From contig JACCIC010000005.1 in the NCBI GenBank assembly GCA_018907035.1, positions 3,241,501 to 3,305,500 of the forward strand: a stretch of 64,000 nt of DNA, read 5' to 3'. The position numbers were made by a program, and so were the translations under genes. Numbering within the stretch: the first letter of the stretch is position 1; each line of letters starts with the position of its first letter. Source of the stretch: Sycobia sp. Sy_11 (taxonomy: Eukaryota; Arthropoda; Insecta; Hymenoptera; Epichrysomallidae). The notes beneath the pieces were generated by a model. The model was given only the letters and a program-made list of their open reading frames with translations. It did no database searches and had not been told where the DNA came from. Positions 51,561 through 62,999 of this stretch are shown piece after piece.

Positions 51561-51859
51561 AAAATTCTAAATTAAGCATAACGATACAGACCAAAATGAA
51601 TAAGATTACAATTATTTCTAGTTAATGATAAACGTACACTCAATTTTGATCTGTGACTTTATTTTCTTTTACCCTGACTTCGGGTCGTATTTTGTATTAC
51701 TATTTTTTTTCCCCCTCGTACCGACAGAGGCTGTACATATTCATTTAACGTACACCGCGAAAACAATAAAACACGCTATCTGCGCGGCCCGCGCGGATCC
51801 ATTTTTTTTTTTTTTTTGCCGTCGACACATACATAGAGCGGGGCAAATAGTCAAATTAC

Positions 51860-53760
51860 GTTTTTTCAATTAAACGTTGACATAGAGGGAGGAAGGGGGT
51901 GGAGCTGGGGCCGTCCATCCATTCCGATGAATAATTAACAAAATACGCGACTGCCACCGCGAACGCGCGACCTCGGGAATTCTAAACCCTTATGTATACC
52001 TATATATACTTTAACCCCTCGCGCGCACCGGCGCTGTTCTCTCGTGACGCGAAATTCCTATATATATATATAGAGGTGTTCGCGAGTGCATACGTGCCGT
52101 GTCTCAATGCTAATTTAATTGCATTCGCCTACGGGCGTGGAGCAAAATTCCATTCTAGCATAGCCGCGCGCGGTTCGGCGAGCCCCGTAAAGATACACAC
52201 TCGTTGAGACACAAATCATCTTCTATATATATATATCTATAACAATATGTACTCGTATAATGTATATATATACATATTTATACATTGTCGCTCTCGCCGG
52301 TCGCCTCGTAATTTCCACAATGCGCTAATGTGCGCACCCGCGCGACACGCGTGATTAGACACACACACACATATATAACTGTGTGGAATTTTTATTAGCC
52401 TTTGCTGCGCAAGGCACGGGGCCGCCTGAGCAGCCATCGATGACGGCGTTCACCTCTGCCCGCCCCCCTCCGCCCCGCGAGGCGCTAATCGAAAGAGACG
52501 ACTATGGTTATGTAGAGAGCGTGGAATGCGAAAAATTTATTCGATATCTGCACGGAATGAGAAATGCGGGGGGCTGGGATGGCGGATGGTAGGGGGGCAG
52601 GAAGGGTGAGCGATTGATTGGCCGTGCACGATGAGCCGGCGGCGGAGCCCGATAGAAATTGAACGAAACTACCATGAACTGCGGGAGCAATGTATATGTG
52701 TGCATGGGCGCGCGCGTCTGCAGGCGAATGTTAATGCAGCGACGGAGTGGGACGAAATGGATTTGTTTCTCCATCCTGGGCATAAAAGTCGGAGATTGAA
52801 AGTTTTAATTGGTAATAGAGGCGAGAGCGGACTCCTCGGAACAAAGAGCGGAGCCGCGCGGTGTTGGATGGGGGGGGGGGAGATGGAAGGAAAGGAAAAA
52901 TCGAAAGAGTGCGACGTTCCCACGCCGGGCGTGGCGCGCGGGACGAAGAAACGGGTGGACGGGACGGGGGCGAGGGCTGGAGGAAGCGAAATCGTAGTTA
53001 CAAGGGAAAGTTTTCGTAAAAGGAGGAGTTTGAAAAGTATCGCGGACGAAGTGCGCTTCGGGGTTCATAAACACCTGGGTGTTATTATACCTCGTTCCTC
53101 TCCAACCAGTTGTTTGTTCTTCTTCTTCTTCTTCTTCTTCTTCTTCTTCTGCTTCTTCTACTTCTTCTCGCGCCACCACGCTGACTTGCCCCTCCTCCGC
53201 CGCCGTATAATCATTATTTCAAAGCCGATCTTAAATTCCTAACGAGAAAAACTGCACGCTCGAACCGTGCGAAGTACTGGCGGAATAGGGGCTAGAGGGG
53301 GGTGGGGGGGGGGGAAGTACGAGCGGCAAACACTGCCCACAACTATATTTCCGAGGAGTGTGAAAGTAAGAGCCACTGAACAGTCGCGCGGCCACCCGCG
53401 CCTATCGTATAAATTCATACAAGGGGCGGAAAAGCTGACGAGACTCGGAGAGCTTCGCGCTGTTTCCCGCTGTTTTATCTTCCACCCTACTCTGTCCCGC
53501 CGACCGTCGCGTGCTGCTGCGTTACGTCCCAACGTTTTCAGAACGCTTGGGGTGTGCCTTCGCCATCGCCCTCCACCCGGAGTGACCGAGCAAAGGGCGA
53601 AGGGAAGTGCTCTCAAAGCTCCCGGGAAAAATTGCCGTGACCATTCATCTACTCTTTCGCCCTGGACTACGGGAAAAATGCATCAGGATGATTCTACATT
53701 TGTATATATATATCTAGGGCTTAACAGCCGCACCGGGAGATACTAATCGAAGCTCCGAAA
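51860..53760. other. Large CpG-rich block
   Basis: About 1.9 kb of GC-rich DNA with two long poly-G runs (52870-52880 and 53295-53314), a (CTT)n tract (53117-53168) and a few TA/CA mini-arrays (52060-52074, 52211-52272, 52358-52376). The 203-codon frame at 52631-53242 ends in poly-Phe encoded by the CTT tract and is judged spurious. Confidence 0.55.
53117..53168. repeat. (CTT)n trinucleotide tract
   Basis: About 17 units, imperfect at the right end (CTG, CTA). Confidence 0.95.
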
Positions 53761-53959
53761 GATGGGAAAGTGGGAGTAAGTAATCAATATTGTGCTTACA
53801 CTTTACCTACAACATTTGATTAGGTAGGTTCGCTGAACACTGTTGCCCACCAGACTCGAACGTATTACAAATTACTTCCTGTATTCAAAAAAAGAAAAAA
53901 AAAACAAAAAAAAAAACACAAAAAATATCACAGAATAGACTACGGCTGTGCTAGTGCAC

Positions 53960-54130
53960 GGATTTGGCGTACTTCTACGTCCTTTATCGATATTTTTGAC
54001 ATTACGGTCGGACTTCATTAGCGCGACGCGGAGAGTGCGGCTCTTTAAAAGCAGTTTTAGCGCCGTACAAAGTGAATGACATTATAGGTCGCGGGAATAA
54101 AGGAGCTTTGCCTTTCGAGTCGATTTAATT
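53960..54130. promoter_or_regulatory. Unique GC-moderate segment of possible regulatory type
   Basis: A compact, repeat-free segment between AT-rich flanks with TTATCGAT, ATTAGCGCGAC and TTTAATTACTG words. It could be a conserved non-coding element. Inference only. Confidence 0.2.
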
Positions 54131-54148
54131 ACTGCTCGGTTATTTCTA

Positions 54149-54149
<1 letters not shown>

Positions 54150-54183
<34 letters not shown>
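54150..54183. repeat. (TA)n microsatellite
   Basis: About 17 TA units. Confidence 0.97.
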
Positions 54184-54184
<1 letters not shown>

Positions 54185-55389
54185 CATTGAAATAGCAAAA
54201 TTATACACTGTTATAATTATTGGAAATGTATCATTAAAACTATCATTAAATTATTATTATAATTAGATAATCATGTTATTTTTATATAATCTCCATTGTT
54301 CTTTCTTAAATCTTCTGTCAGTATAATTAAAAATGTCTAACTGTTTGTATAGAAATGAGAAACCTCCTTAATAAAATAAGATTTTCTAAATTATACCCTA
54401 CATTTAAATAATAATGATAATAAAGAGTCTATTAATGAAAATGTTAAGGAAAAAAGTTATCTTTGTTTTTATTTTACAATCTTTTGTAAACAGGATCAAT
54501 TTGAGCTAAAAAGTTTTTTGACAAGTTTATCGAAATAAAAAACATCTGGGTTAAAAAAACCATAATTTAACACGATAGACTTCGAAGCGTAATGAAGAGG
54601 CATGCATTAGCGATGGTATTAAATATTTACGTAGTATCTAGCACATTCTTCTGATCCGATAATGTAAGTTTTGGAAAACTCCGTCAAATAATTTGACATC
54701 GGATAATTTTCTTCTTTTTCTTTCATTTCAGTCCACTGCGCGTTTCAGACGAGGAAACTGAAGGGAAGCTCTCAAGTATGCAAATGAAAAGTGTAACAAC
54801 CGAACTATGCATAAGAAATGGGCCATTAAAAAAAAAAAAGTAAGTAAGTATCCGATCGATGCAGACAGAGAAATATTTGCCGAAGCAGTACGGAACTAAA
54901 GATTTTATTGTAGAACAAGGAATGCGAGGTATTTTCGGTACAGCTCTTACGTCATCCTTCTCTTTTATTTCTTGCGTAACTGAACTACAAGGTGCCGTCT
55001 ATAAATCAGTATATTTTTTCTGGTTGATTTAACATTTCAACTTGTCAAAGAGCTAGAAAAACTTTTCGCTCCCGATCGCATGATTCGGAAGTCATTCGGC
55101 GCTATTTACTGCGTATCATGTTACTATAAAAAAAAAAAAAAAGAAAACATTTTTATTTAAGAATTCTTTCTGTAGCGGAACATTTTGAACGGCTTTATAA
55201 ACTCTTTCTGTATACGTTCCATAAAAGTAAAAAAACAAAGAATATGCAAACATCCTATTTGGTGCATATAGATACGGCTACTTGATACAGCATTAAAATG
55301 TTATAATTCGAAAGCGCTCTCGCGGAAAAATGTTGCGAACGACAGCGGCATAAAAATGAAGATAATATTTTGAAGAAGTTGCGCTAATG

Positions 55390-55392
<3 letters not shown>

Positions 55393-55438
<46 letters not shown>
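55393..55438. repeat. (TA)n microsatellite
   Basis: About 23 TA units. Confidence 0.98.
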
Positions 55439-55441
<3 letters not shown>

Positions 55442-55646
55442 GAGTATAGAACGCCAGGATCGTTCAAGAAAAAAAAAACTCGGTCAACGTTTACCCTCCC
55501 GTAGGCTTTATCGAATTTTTATATTATTTCCGAAACATTCCGCGTTACTTTACGGAATAAGCATTTTATGAGAACAATACTTTAGGCGCGGGAAGAGAGC
55601 TGTGCATGTAAACATGCAGCTTTTTCCCAGCGAATGAATTTAACTA

Positions 55647-55671
55647 TTTTTTTTTTTTTTTTTTTTTTTTT
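55647..55671. repeat. Poly-T tract
   Basis: Twenty-five uninterrupted T. It is the longest mononucleotide run that I noticed; no retroposon body is recognisable next to it. Confidence 0.97.
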
Positions 55672-56512
55672 AACATCACAGTCGACCGATTATACGTAAG
55701 AGACTGCAAGAAATTTTAGGAAATATTTAACGATCGTTAAGACGGGCACAATAATAACTATTATCGTTCATTGCCAATTTTCTCCGGTATAATGAAACAA
55801 CTCGATCGATAGATAAAGTTTGTTGTAGAAATATCATTGTATTCATAAGACCGGAGTAATTATAAGTACGGCTATATGCATGCCAATTATTTCATGCATA
55901 ATAAAATATTTCAAAATCAATAATTTCGTGGGACGAATGTACAGAACGCATTAAAACATCATTAGAGCTATGCCGAACTGGGCGCACAAAAACAAATTAA
56001 CATAAATATATTTAGTAAATATATGGGGAGAAAATAACTCTAGGCAAAGACCGATCTTTACTCTGCAGTATCCAATCGCGCGACTGACGAAACTTTCGGA
56101 GAGTTTAATGTAAGATTGCCAATCATTATTAATTTTTTTTTTTAAATAAGCTATGATTAGGTTCGAGGAGAGCCAATAGCAAAGCTAAACAACACTAATT
56201 GTACGAACTAAGGTTTCAGTAGTCAATATGTCTCTGTTTTCAACTAAAGGAAGTATTTACTTCATTGTTTAATGGTTATATTAATAAAAAATAAAAGCCT
56301 ATGCTATATTACTTTTCTATTATAAACTTTTAAAAGTCATTCGCTTTATTCCTATATATCATGTATTACGAATATTTTTGGCTTTGTGACACTGATATTA
56401 CGCCCGCTATAATTAAACCCTTTCATTGGCGATGCCTCGCTGCTCGAATGTCGTGCAAGCTTAGTTAGTAGATTTATCAACTGATTCTCTGAACTGTTGT
56501 ATACATATATTA

Positions 56513-56514
<2 letters not shown>

Positions 56515-56588
<74 letters not shown>
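56515..56588. repeat. Compound (TA)n(GA)n microsatellite
   Basis: About 20 TA units (56515-56555) joined directly to about 16 GA units (56556-56588). Confidence 0.98.
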
Positions 56589-56591
<3 letters not shown>

Positions 56592-56599
56592 AATTCTTA

Positions 56600-56759
56600 T
56601 CGGAACCCGTACCCGCGCTTCAGATGTTCCCCCTCCAACGCGTCGCGGGAATCCTCCCCGGGCATTAATCACGCTGGGCGCGTCGAATGCTCGATTTCCT
56701 GCCCCACGATGAGCAATTCTTTTTCCGACCGAAACGAGGGCGCGAACGCTAAGTCACAC

Positions 56760-56822
<63 letters not shown>

Positions 56823-57035
56823 GCTCAACCTCGGTGCAGCAGCAACGTTATGATATGTCCCACCTTCCGTCCTCATTGACCGAGCGGCCGATGTACCGAA
56901 TTCTCTCCGAGGAACCGCAAGGTGCTCGTCTTGAGATGCGCCTTAAACGATCGAGGAACTTACGTCGCGTCACGACGATGGGAGGAGGGGGACGAAGGAA
57001 ATGGGGATTCCTTAGTAAACAGACAATTTAACTTT
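56600..57035. other. CpG-rich block with (GA)n
   Basis: CpG-rich DNA around the GA array at 56765-56819. No coding signal. Confidence 0.5.
56765..56819. repeat. (GA)n microsatellite
   Basis: About 27 GA units. Confidence 0.98.
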
Positions 57036-57264
57036 CAAGATTAAAGTTTTTTTTTTCAATTGACTATAGAAGGCCGTGATTTCACCGCCCCTTTCAGTCG
57101 ACACGGACTTTTTTTAAACCTATTCATGGTCTGGTATATAACGATGGCAAGGAACTTCGTCTTGAATAGACTGTCGGAATGCTGGTGGAAAAAGGGAGCG
57201 ATCGATAATGGATTAGTAAGGATTTTTTACATTATAACTGATTTTACCCCCCGCCCTCTGTCTC

Positions 57265-57266
<2 letters not shown>

Positions 57267-57307
<41 letters not shown>
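57267..57307. repeat. (CT)n microsatellite
   Basis: About 20 CT units. It is complementary to the GA arrays about 450-700 bp upstream. Confidence 0.98.
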
Positions 57308-57309
<2 letters not shown>

Positions 57310-57311
<2 letters not shown>

Positions 57312-58080
57312 CTCAGTCACTCGCTCATTAAATTTAACGGTAAAAAGTATTTACTGGCGATACAGCCGATGAAAGAAGTGCATATTATCTAATAACTAAA
57401 CCGCATCCCCCAACTACCATTGCTCGGGGTTCTCCTGTACTGTAATATCGCGATTCTTTAAAATCGATAACAAATCTTCCATATTAAAGCCAGTCTTATT
57501 TGATCTACACTGCGATCCGTCCAAAGATTTACAAGTAATCCTTCCTTATTACTGCGCCTCAGCACTAATTAATTCCCACGTGATCCTCCAATTCGCCGCG
57601 AGTATAATATTTTTAACCATGTACAAAACTGCTGTGTCGAACCGTCGTTTCGCAGGCGACCACAACGAATTGGATATACCTTATAATTGTATGAATAAAT
57701 AATTAGTTGCCTTATACTTTTGTACAACCGCTTACAATTAAATGTCTTATCTGTTTCTCAATTTGGTACATTACACCGTCACTTCGGTATGTCACTATTA
57801 CTTTACAAATTGCTTATGATTCTATCAATCATTATTCTGGCTTCTCTAATTACCAGTTATTTATCTTATACGAGCTATTAATTCGCGATGCTTAAAATTT
57901 AATTCCGTGGTTCCTAAAAACACGTCGATTTAATTCGCTTTATCTCTCGTTATATTGAAAGGGAAAGAAAATTAACATTTTTCGTCCGTTTTCAATCAGT
58001 CCAAGTGCGGAACTTCCTCCAATCGCCAAATTTCGCGAAATACTAAATTTTCTCATTTATACCAATCTATTTCACATTGA
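57310..58080. other. AT-rich non-coding stretch
   Basis: Nothing recognised. Confidence 0.7.
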
Positions 58081-58089
58081 CCGAATTCG

Positions 58090-58241
58090 ACCTCGGAAAG
58101 AACGTCAGTTAATTTCGAGAGTAAATGCCATACGGCCGGGGCGAGGCGCCGGGCGCGGATGCTCCCGATGACTGACGTCGATTTATTGAATTGCATCAGG
58201 AGTGCGCGCGGCACGGTTTTACCAGCACCTGGCGTATGCAC

Positions 58242-58290
<49 letters not shown>

Positions 58291-59000
58291 TATGTACAAG
58301 GGGCACAGAGTGTTCCCCACCTCGCTCCAAAATGGGAAATCGCAATATTATGATATTGCTTTCGCCGAGAGCGCAGAGAGCGAATTTATTGCGCCTCGTC
58401 CGCTCGATAATGTCGAGTGCAATAATACGAGAATGATATTTGGGGCTTGTATATCTATATATACAATGCTCGAGGAGGAACAGCCGCGTACGTTCGTACA
58501 TAACGTAAATTTTTTTATCCGTAGTATAATGCTCATATCCCGTATGCGAGTACATTTGCCATGATTCAGTAATGTATATATATACATATATATATGGATA
58601 CGGTTTCGGGTCCATGTATAGACGGAAATTCCATACGGCGGAAAATTATCGATCTTTTACGAATAATTATCAGACATACAACGTAGTTACGCAGATCTCC
58701 ATGTCACTTAGACCCGCAGGACGACTGCATATGCATTCGCTCGCCACGCTCTCCTCTCCCACTTCTTCTCCCGTATACCGCCGCACACAAAAGGCTCTTC
58801 CGAAGAGAGAATTAAAATTGAAACGCGCGAACTGTTCGGCGACCCACTTCCGGCCGTGCTCGAAATTTGATTTTAAATAGCCAGTTTGTTATCGCGCCAC
58901 GCGACCGAGGCGCGACGCACGGGAGTCGGCCGCGTGCATAATTCATGCGCGCGGTTGGGGGCGGAGGGCTGCGCGACTCACGACGAATTTCGCCCGAGAG
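58090..59000. other. GC-richer block
   Basis: CpG-rich segments flank the TA array at 58243. Several overlapping frames contain Ile-Tyr runs and are spurious. Confidence 0.5.
58243..58288. repeat. (TA)n microsatellite
   Basis: About 23 TA units. Confidence 0.98.
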
Positions 59001-59049
59001 TTCGACTGTATAAATACATGCGGCGAGGCCTGAAAAGTCTGCGAATCTA

Positions 59050-59088
59050 CACACACGCACGCGCGCACACACACACACACACACACAG
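59050..59088. repeat. (CA)n/(CG) microsatellite
   Basis: CA units with ACGCACGCGCGCAC interruptions on the left. Confidence 0.96.
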
Positions 59089-59099
59089 ACACATAGAGT

Positions 59100-60290
59100 C
59101 GCGGTTGACAATTTAAGATCGGAATTAATCGCGGAATTTGTATTTTATGCTGGTCTAGAGTAGGACGTTCCCCGATTTGATTTTGGTAGGTTAGTCGTAA
59201 TCGAATGACAATCAAAATGAATTTAATAAGCTGTGTCTTGTTGTAACGTATTTTTATAGATTCAGTAAAAAATCTAATAATACTTTTACAAATTAAAAGT
59301 AAGAATTGGTCACTTTTACTGCACTAACAAGAAGAGTTTCGTAACTGATAGTCACAGGTAGTGATAAAAAAAATTTAATATTACTATATTAGCGGATGGA
59401 TCGATGCAGATACAATATGCAGTTGACCAAAATCATATTTTAATATATCTCAGGAAATTTTGACGATCAGGACTATCTGCATTGTGCATATCATCTATTA
59501 ATATCGTATTATCATCTATTAATATCAGCTGCTATCGTGCATATCATCTATTAATATCATAAAGATGAAGGTAAATTTTTCTTATTAGTATCCGTGACCC
59601 GCAATTGCCATACTCTCCTTGTAAGTAAAGTAGTTATACCAAGTGCAATAAATTCCATATTTAACAAGGAGAATCCGCGACATATGGGTAGCGCATTTGG
59701 TCTGATTGCGCTAGATAACATTTCGAACATATGTCAGTATCTCAATTATAATTGGTGCAAAATTCTGATTAAACTATATAGTGGATAGTCAGAGGAATTT
59801 TTCTGGATGGAAATCCCCCTACCTCTGCTCCGGAACTTCGAAGAAAGGATAAAGGTTGAAAACAAATAAGTTCTAATGCACTTTTATCGATCAATGTCCT
59901 AACGGTAATCGAGAGAATTTCGAGCCGCTAAATTGGCCAGTTGAATTATCAACTGTTCAAGAATTGACCATTACTCTTGGCTGCGTTTTGTATTTCGATA
60001 CAGCAACGGCTTCGTGTCTGCTTTTAGCATGAAAAATATCCAATAAAAAGATCCACTGTTGGGCATCGATTAAAAATCAATAACGGCTAAAAAGACGGCT
60101 GGTCGATTTCTCATCAGTTTCTCTTCAATTTTTGGCGAACAGTCGAGCATAAAATAAATGCATCGTTTGTCGTTTAGAGGAATGATTTACGGCTCGCATT
60201 TGCTCGTTCCTTGCAAAAAGTATCGATGAACAATAAACATGGAATATTATTGCTAATACGTTATAAAATAATGTAAAATATAATATAATA
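59100..60290. other. AT-rich non-coding stretch
   Basis: Apart from the short repeat at 59.5 kb I see nothing recognisable; it may include decayed flanks of the Tc1-like fossil. Confidence 0.6.
59485..59558. repeat. Three copies of a 16-bp repeat
   Basis: ATCATCTATTAATATC occurs exactly at 59490-59505, 59511-59526 and 59543-59558. Copies 1 and 3 share a longer word, TGCATATCATCTATTAATATC minus its first base. Confidence 0.95.
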
Positions 60291-60299
60291 TAGTAATAT

Positions 60300-60690
60300 A
60301 AACTAGGCAAGACTTGCGTTCCATAATATTGAAGAATGGTGAAAATCTAGCAGAAAGTTCCAAATACTCATTGAAATGTTTAAACAGTTCCTTTAAATAC
60401 ACTTCAAATTTACTTAAACGAAACATACATAAGTTTTTTTTTAAGTAAAATACGTAACATATCTTATTGTGAATAATATTTATATATGCAAAAGAGCCGA
60501 ATGGGATGGCGTGATAGAGCTCATCTTTAAGATAACCAATTACATTACTGAAACTGCACCAGATTGATTCTGTAATTACATTACAGAAACAGCACCGTCG
60601 AACATGTGACCTGTCCCATTCATCCAAACAAAAACAACGGTTTATCAGTACTCCATTCGACTTCTTTCCAGGGACAAAACAAAAATTTCG
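60300..60690 (-). pseudogene. Tc1-like transposase fossil (central and C-terminal part)
   Basis: On the minus strand an open frame carries several motifs in the order expected of a Tc1-type (DD34E) transposase. ESIWCSFSNVIGYL (about 60529-60570) resembles the conserved VWGCFS-NGVG-L block. FGSFAYINIIHNKI follows at the position of the usual D.YI.IL.N segment. EVYLKELFKHFNEYLELSARFSPFFNIMER (split here as EVYLKELFKHFN and EYLELSARFSPFFNIMER, about 60317-60400) resembles V.EWL...I.VLEWPAQSPDLNPIE, keeping the S-P-x-x-N-x-x-E spacing, including the last catalytic Glu. The FQQDN-PKH block that should lie between is missing or shortened, so the second catalytic Asp is not visible. A 23-bp block covering the CFSNVI region is duplicated in tandem. 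The N-terminal DNA-binding domain and the terminal repeats are not seen. The similarity is moderate, judged by eye from motif order. Confidence 0.5.
60538..60596. repeat. Two copies of a 23-bp direct repeat, period 36 bp
   Basis: Copies at 60538-60560 and 60574-60596 differ at two positions (AATTACATTACTGAAACTGCACC-type against the A/A version). The pair lies inside the Tc1-like fossil and duplicates the codons for CFxNVI. Confidence 0.9.
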
Positions 60691-60719
60691 CTGCATCCTA
60701 TTCGACGGTTTTTTTTTTT

Positions 60720-61140
60720 TTTTGTTTCATCCTGGCAAGACCGCATTGAGGAGAACTCGTCACGCACGATGAACAAATTATATATCTGTTAAGAGCATAC
60801 CGGCGCCGTCGCAGTAAAAACCATCCTTCGTACGCGTATTCTCGGTGCAAAGCAACGGGTCAGCCGCGCGAGCGGATTCTCGAACGCGTATTCTTGCGCG
60901 AGCGGGGTACGGCAGCGGGCACACATTGTCATATCGCCGCGTTAGATCCAGCCACGGGAGGATAATCTCGCTCGTATTAAGATTAAAAGAAGCGCCTGCC
61001 GCGCTCGAGGTCTAGCTCGACGTACTGTCGAGGGCTTCTTGGTTCTTATACGCGGGAGGGGGTGAGGCGCGGTGGCTCTTTTTACCGGCTGTAAGGAGCT
61101 AGCGTAGCGTCTTCCTTTATCCCCGTACACTACGTACTCA
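60720..61140. other. CpG-rich block
   Basis: GC-rich DNA after a 16-base T run (60708-60723). No coding signal beyond a 62-codon frame. Confidence 0.45.
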
Positions 61141-61230
61141 TCTTATATCCAATTTGGGATGCTTTGTTCCTTTCGCGTTCGACGAAATATGCGCATAAGG
61201 ACTTTGAGACGAGCTCGTAACCTATTTGCG

Positions 61231-61306
61231 TATTATTTATTATTATTATTATTATTATTGTGATTACTATCATCGTCATCACCATCGTCATCGTCCTCAT
61301 CATCAG
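61231..61306. repeat. Degenerate trinucleotide array (TTA)n then (CAT/CGT)n
   Basis: About ten TTA/ATT units are followed by CATCGT, CACCAT and CGTCAT-type units. All share a three-base period, giving Ile/Val/Thr-rich frames on both strands that are not real proteins. Confidence 0.85.
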
Positions 61307-61319
61307 CAACACAGCTATT

Positions 61320-62190
61320 GTAATTGTTGTTGTCATGGTTCGTGTTGTTATTAGATTTTTTAATAAAATTTGCTTTGAAATAAATAAGAAGATACTGAAA
61401 TTGAACGGGTTGAAGTGGAATGATTCGGTTGCTAACCGAAATTTTGGAATATTATCAATTGGGAAAAAAATCTGTTCTTCATGTCGCAAAGAAATGGATC
61501 GAGATAGGTAGGCATGCAAAGAATGAGGAATTTGCTTAGCGGAGTATCTGCATTATTAAATAAGTACTATATTGTATATTTGTATCTTTTAACAAAAGTG
61601 AATATATTATTTATCTTATTATAATTTATTATGTGTGTGCGTGTAATTCTACTAAGAATATTCAGAGATTTTTAATAATTTTCTCGTTGAATGAGAACAT
61701 CATGCTGGAATCATAATAATTCTATATATTAGCTGCATTTCAGTTCGATTGCCTAAACTTTCGACTGATTCTACACGTGCAACGTTTGATACCCATAAAT
61801 AACAGAAATAATTTACTCAGCCGTCATCGAAACTATTTCCCCAGTTAGAATTCACATTTCTAAAGCGTATGACAATTATATTGAAATCGAACTATAATGC
61901 TCGCGTCAGAAAATACCGATAGTCAGGAAAGTCAAATAAGATTAAATATTTGATTGAAAAATAAAAAATTTGCGTTTACCTCGTTTGTATTATCAAGATT
62001 GATTAGATTTCGAGCTGCTTTTAGTGCGCTGAGGTAATAAAAAAACTAAATACAGTGGTTGGTATTCGATTAATACAACTGACATTCATTTGAGTCAACG
62101 GTAAATTATATATAAATTAAACAAAAGAACATTTGTCAAATCGCAGGATTACTTCTTTCATCGAAATGAAGAGCAATCCGCGCTTTTTTC
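61320..62190. other. AT-rich non-coding stretch
   Basis: Nothing recognised. Confidence 0.75.
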
Positions 62191-62219
62191 GTTGAAAATT
62201 TTATAGTAAATATAGAATT

Positions 62220-62642
62220 TCCCACTTGTATATTTTCGTGCCAGAGCGGCGCGAGCTCACCCTCGACCTTTCGTTCCCCTCGGCGCATCCTGCGCAGGCT
62301 ATCGCCGTCCTCGCCTTATCGCGAGAGCCAAGCGCGTGAAATTTATTTATTTCGCAGCGGCAGCGAACCGGCGAAAACGAGCTCCCGCGATTTCGCATAG
62401 GGGCCGACCAGAAAAACGGCGGCGAAGCACAGCTTAAGAATGGGAAACGCGAACGGAGAAAAATGTATGTGCGTTCCAGTGTAATTTACCGGCGGCGCGA
62501 GGCACCGCAGATAAGAAAACAAAAAAAAAAAAAAAGGATAGGAAGAAAAAATTCGGCAACCATTCGCGCTTCACGAGCGAATTTGCTCCGATACGGGTCA
62601 GTCAGTGGCTTTGAGGATGCAGCAGTGTATATGTGTACGCGC

Positions 62643-62673
<31 letters not shown>

Positions 62674-62930
62674 CCTATGTTTGGGTCGCAATGAATCCTC
62701 GAAATTCCTTCGCATTGCGCGCCTTTAGCCGGAAACGCGCTCCAAACCGCCCCCGCCGCAGCCGCCGCGCCGATGCATACATGTTCTAAGTATACATAAT
62801 GGACCGAGTCCTCTTAAAATCCCGGGAAATTTTCGATTAATGGCTTATTTTAGCGGCGCGGATTGAGGAGGGGGCGCTTCGGCACATAAGGCGAATTTTG
62901 GTCGGAATCGAGCTTTTTATTTATGGACGG
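62220..62930. other. CpG-rich block
   Basis: CpG-rich with a TG/CG array at 62638-62674. Its right part (62810-62930) is repeat-free with TTTATTTATGG and GATTAATGGC words, possibly regulatory. Confidence 0.45.
62638..62674. repeat. Compound (TG)n(CG)n microsatellite
   Basis: About 12 TG units joined to about 5 CG units, alternating pyrimidine-purine throughout. Confidence 0.97.
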
Positions 62931-62945
62931 AGGGAATGCTGAGCT

Positions 62946-62946
<1 letters not shown>

Positions 62947-62992
<46 letters not shown>
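62947..62992. repeat. (TA)n microsatellite
   Basis: About 23 TA units. Confidence 0.98.
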
Positions 62993-62994
<2 letters not shown>

Positions 62995-62999
62995 TGAGA

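Larger units (their letters stand above)
54190..56500. other. Long AT-rich non-coding stretch
   Basis: About 2.3 kb with A runs (54827-54838, 55128-55142), a 25-base T run (55647-55671) and the TA array at 55393. No gene recognised. Confidence 0.75.

Noticed and set aside
52631..53242. 203-codon plus-strand open frame
   Set aside because: Its end is a poly-Phe run from a CTT repeat and the body is GC-driven, with other frames open at the same place.
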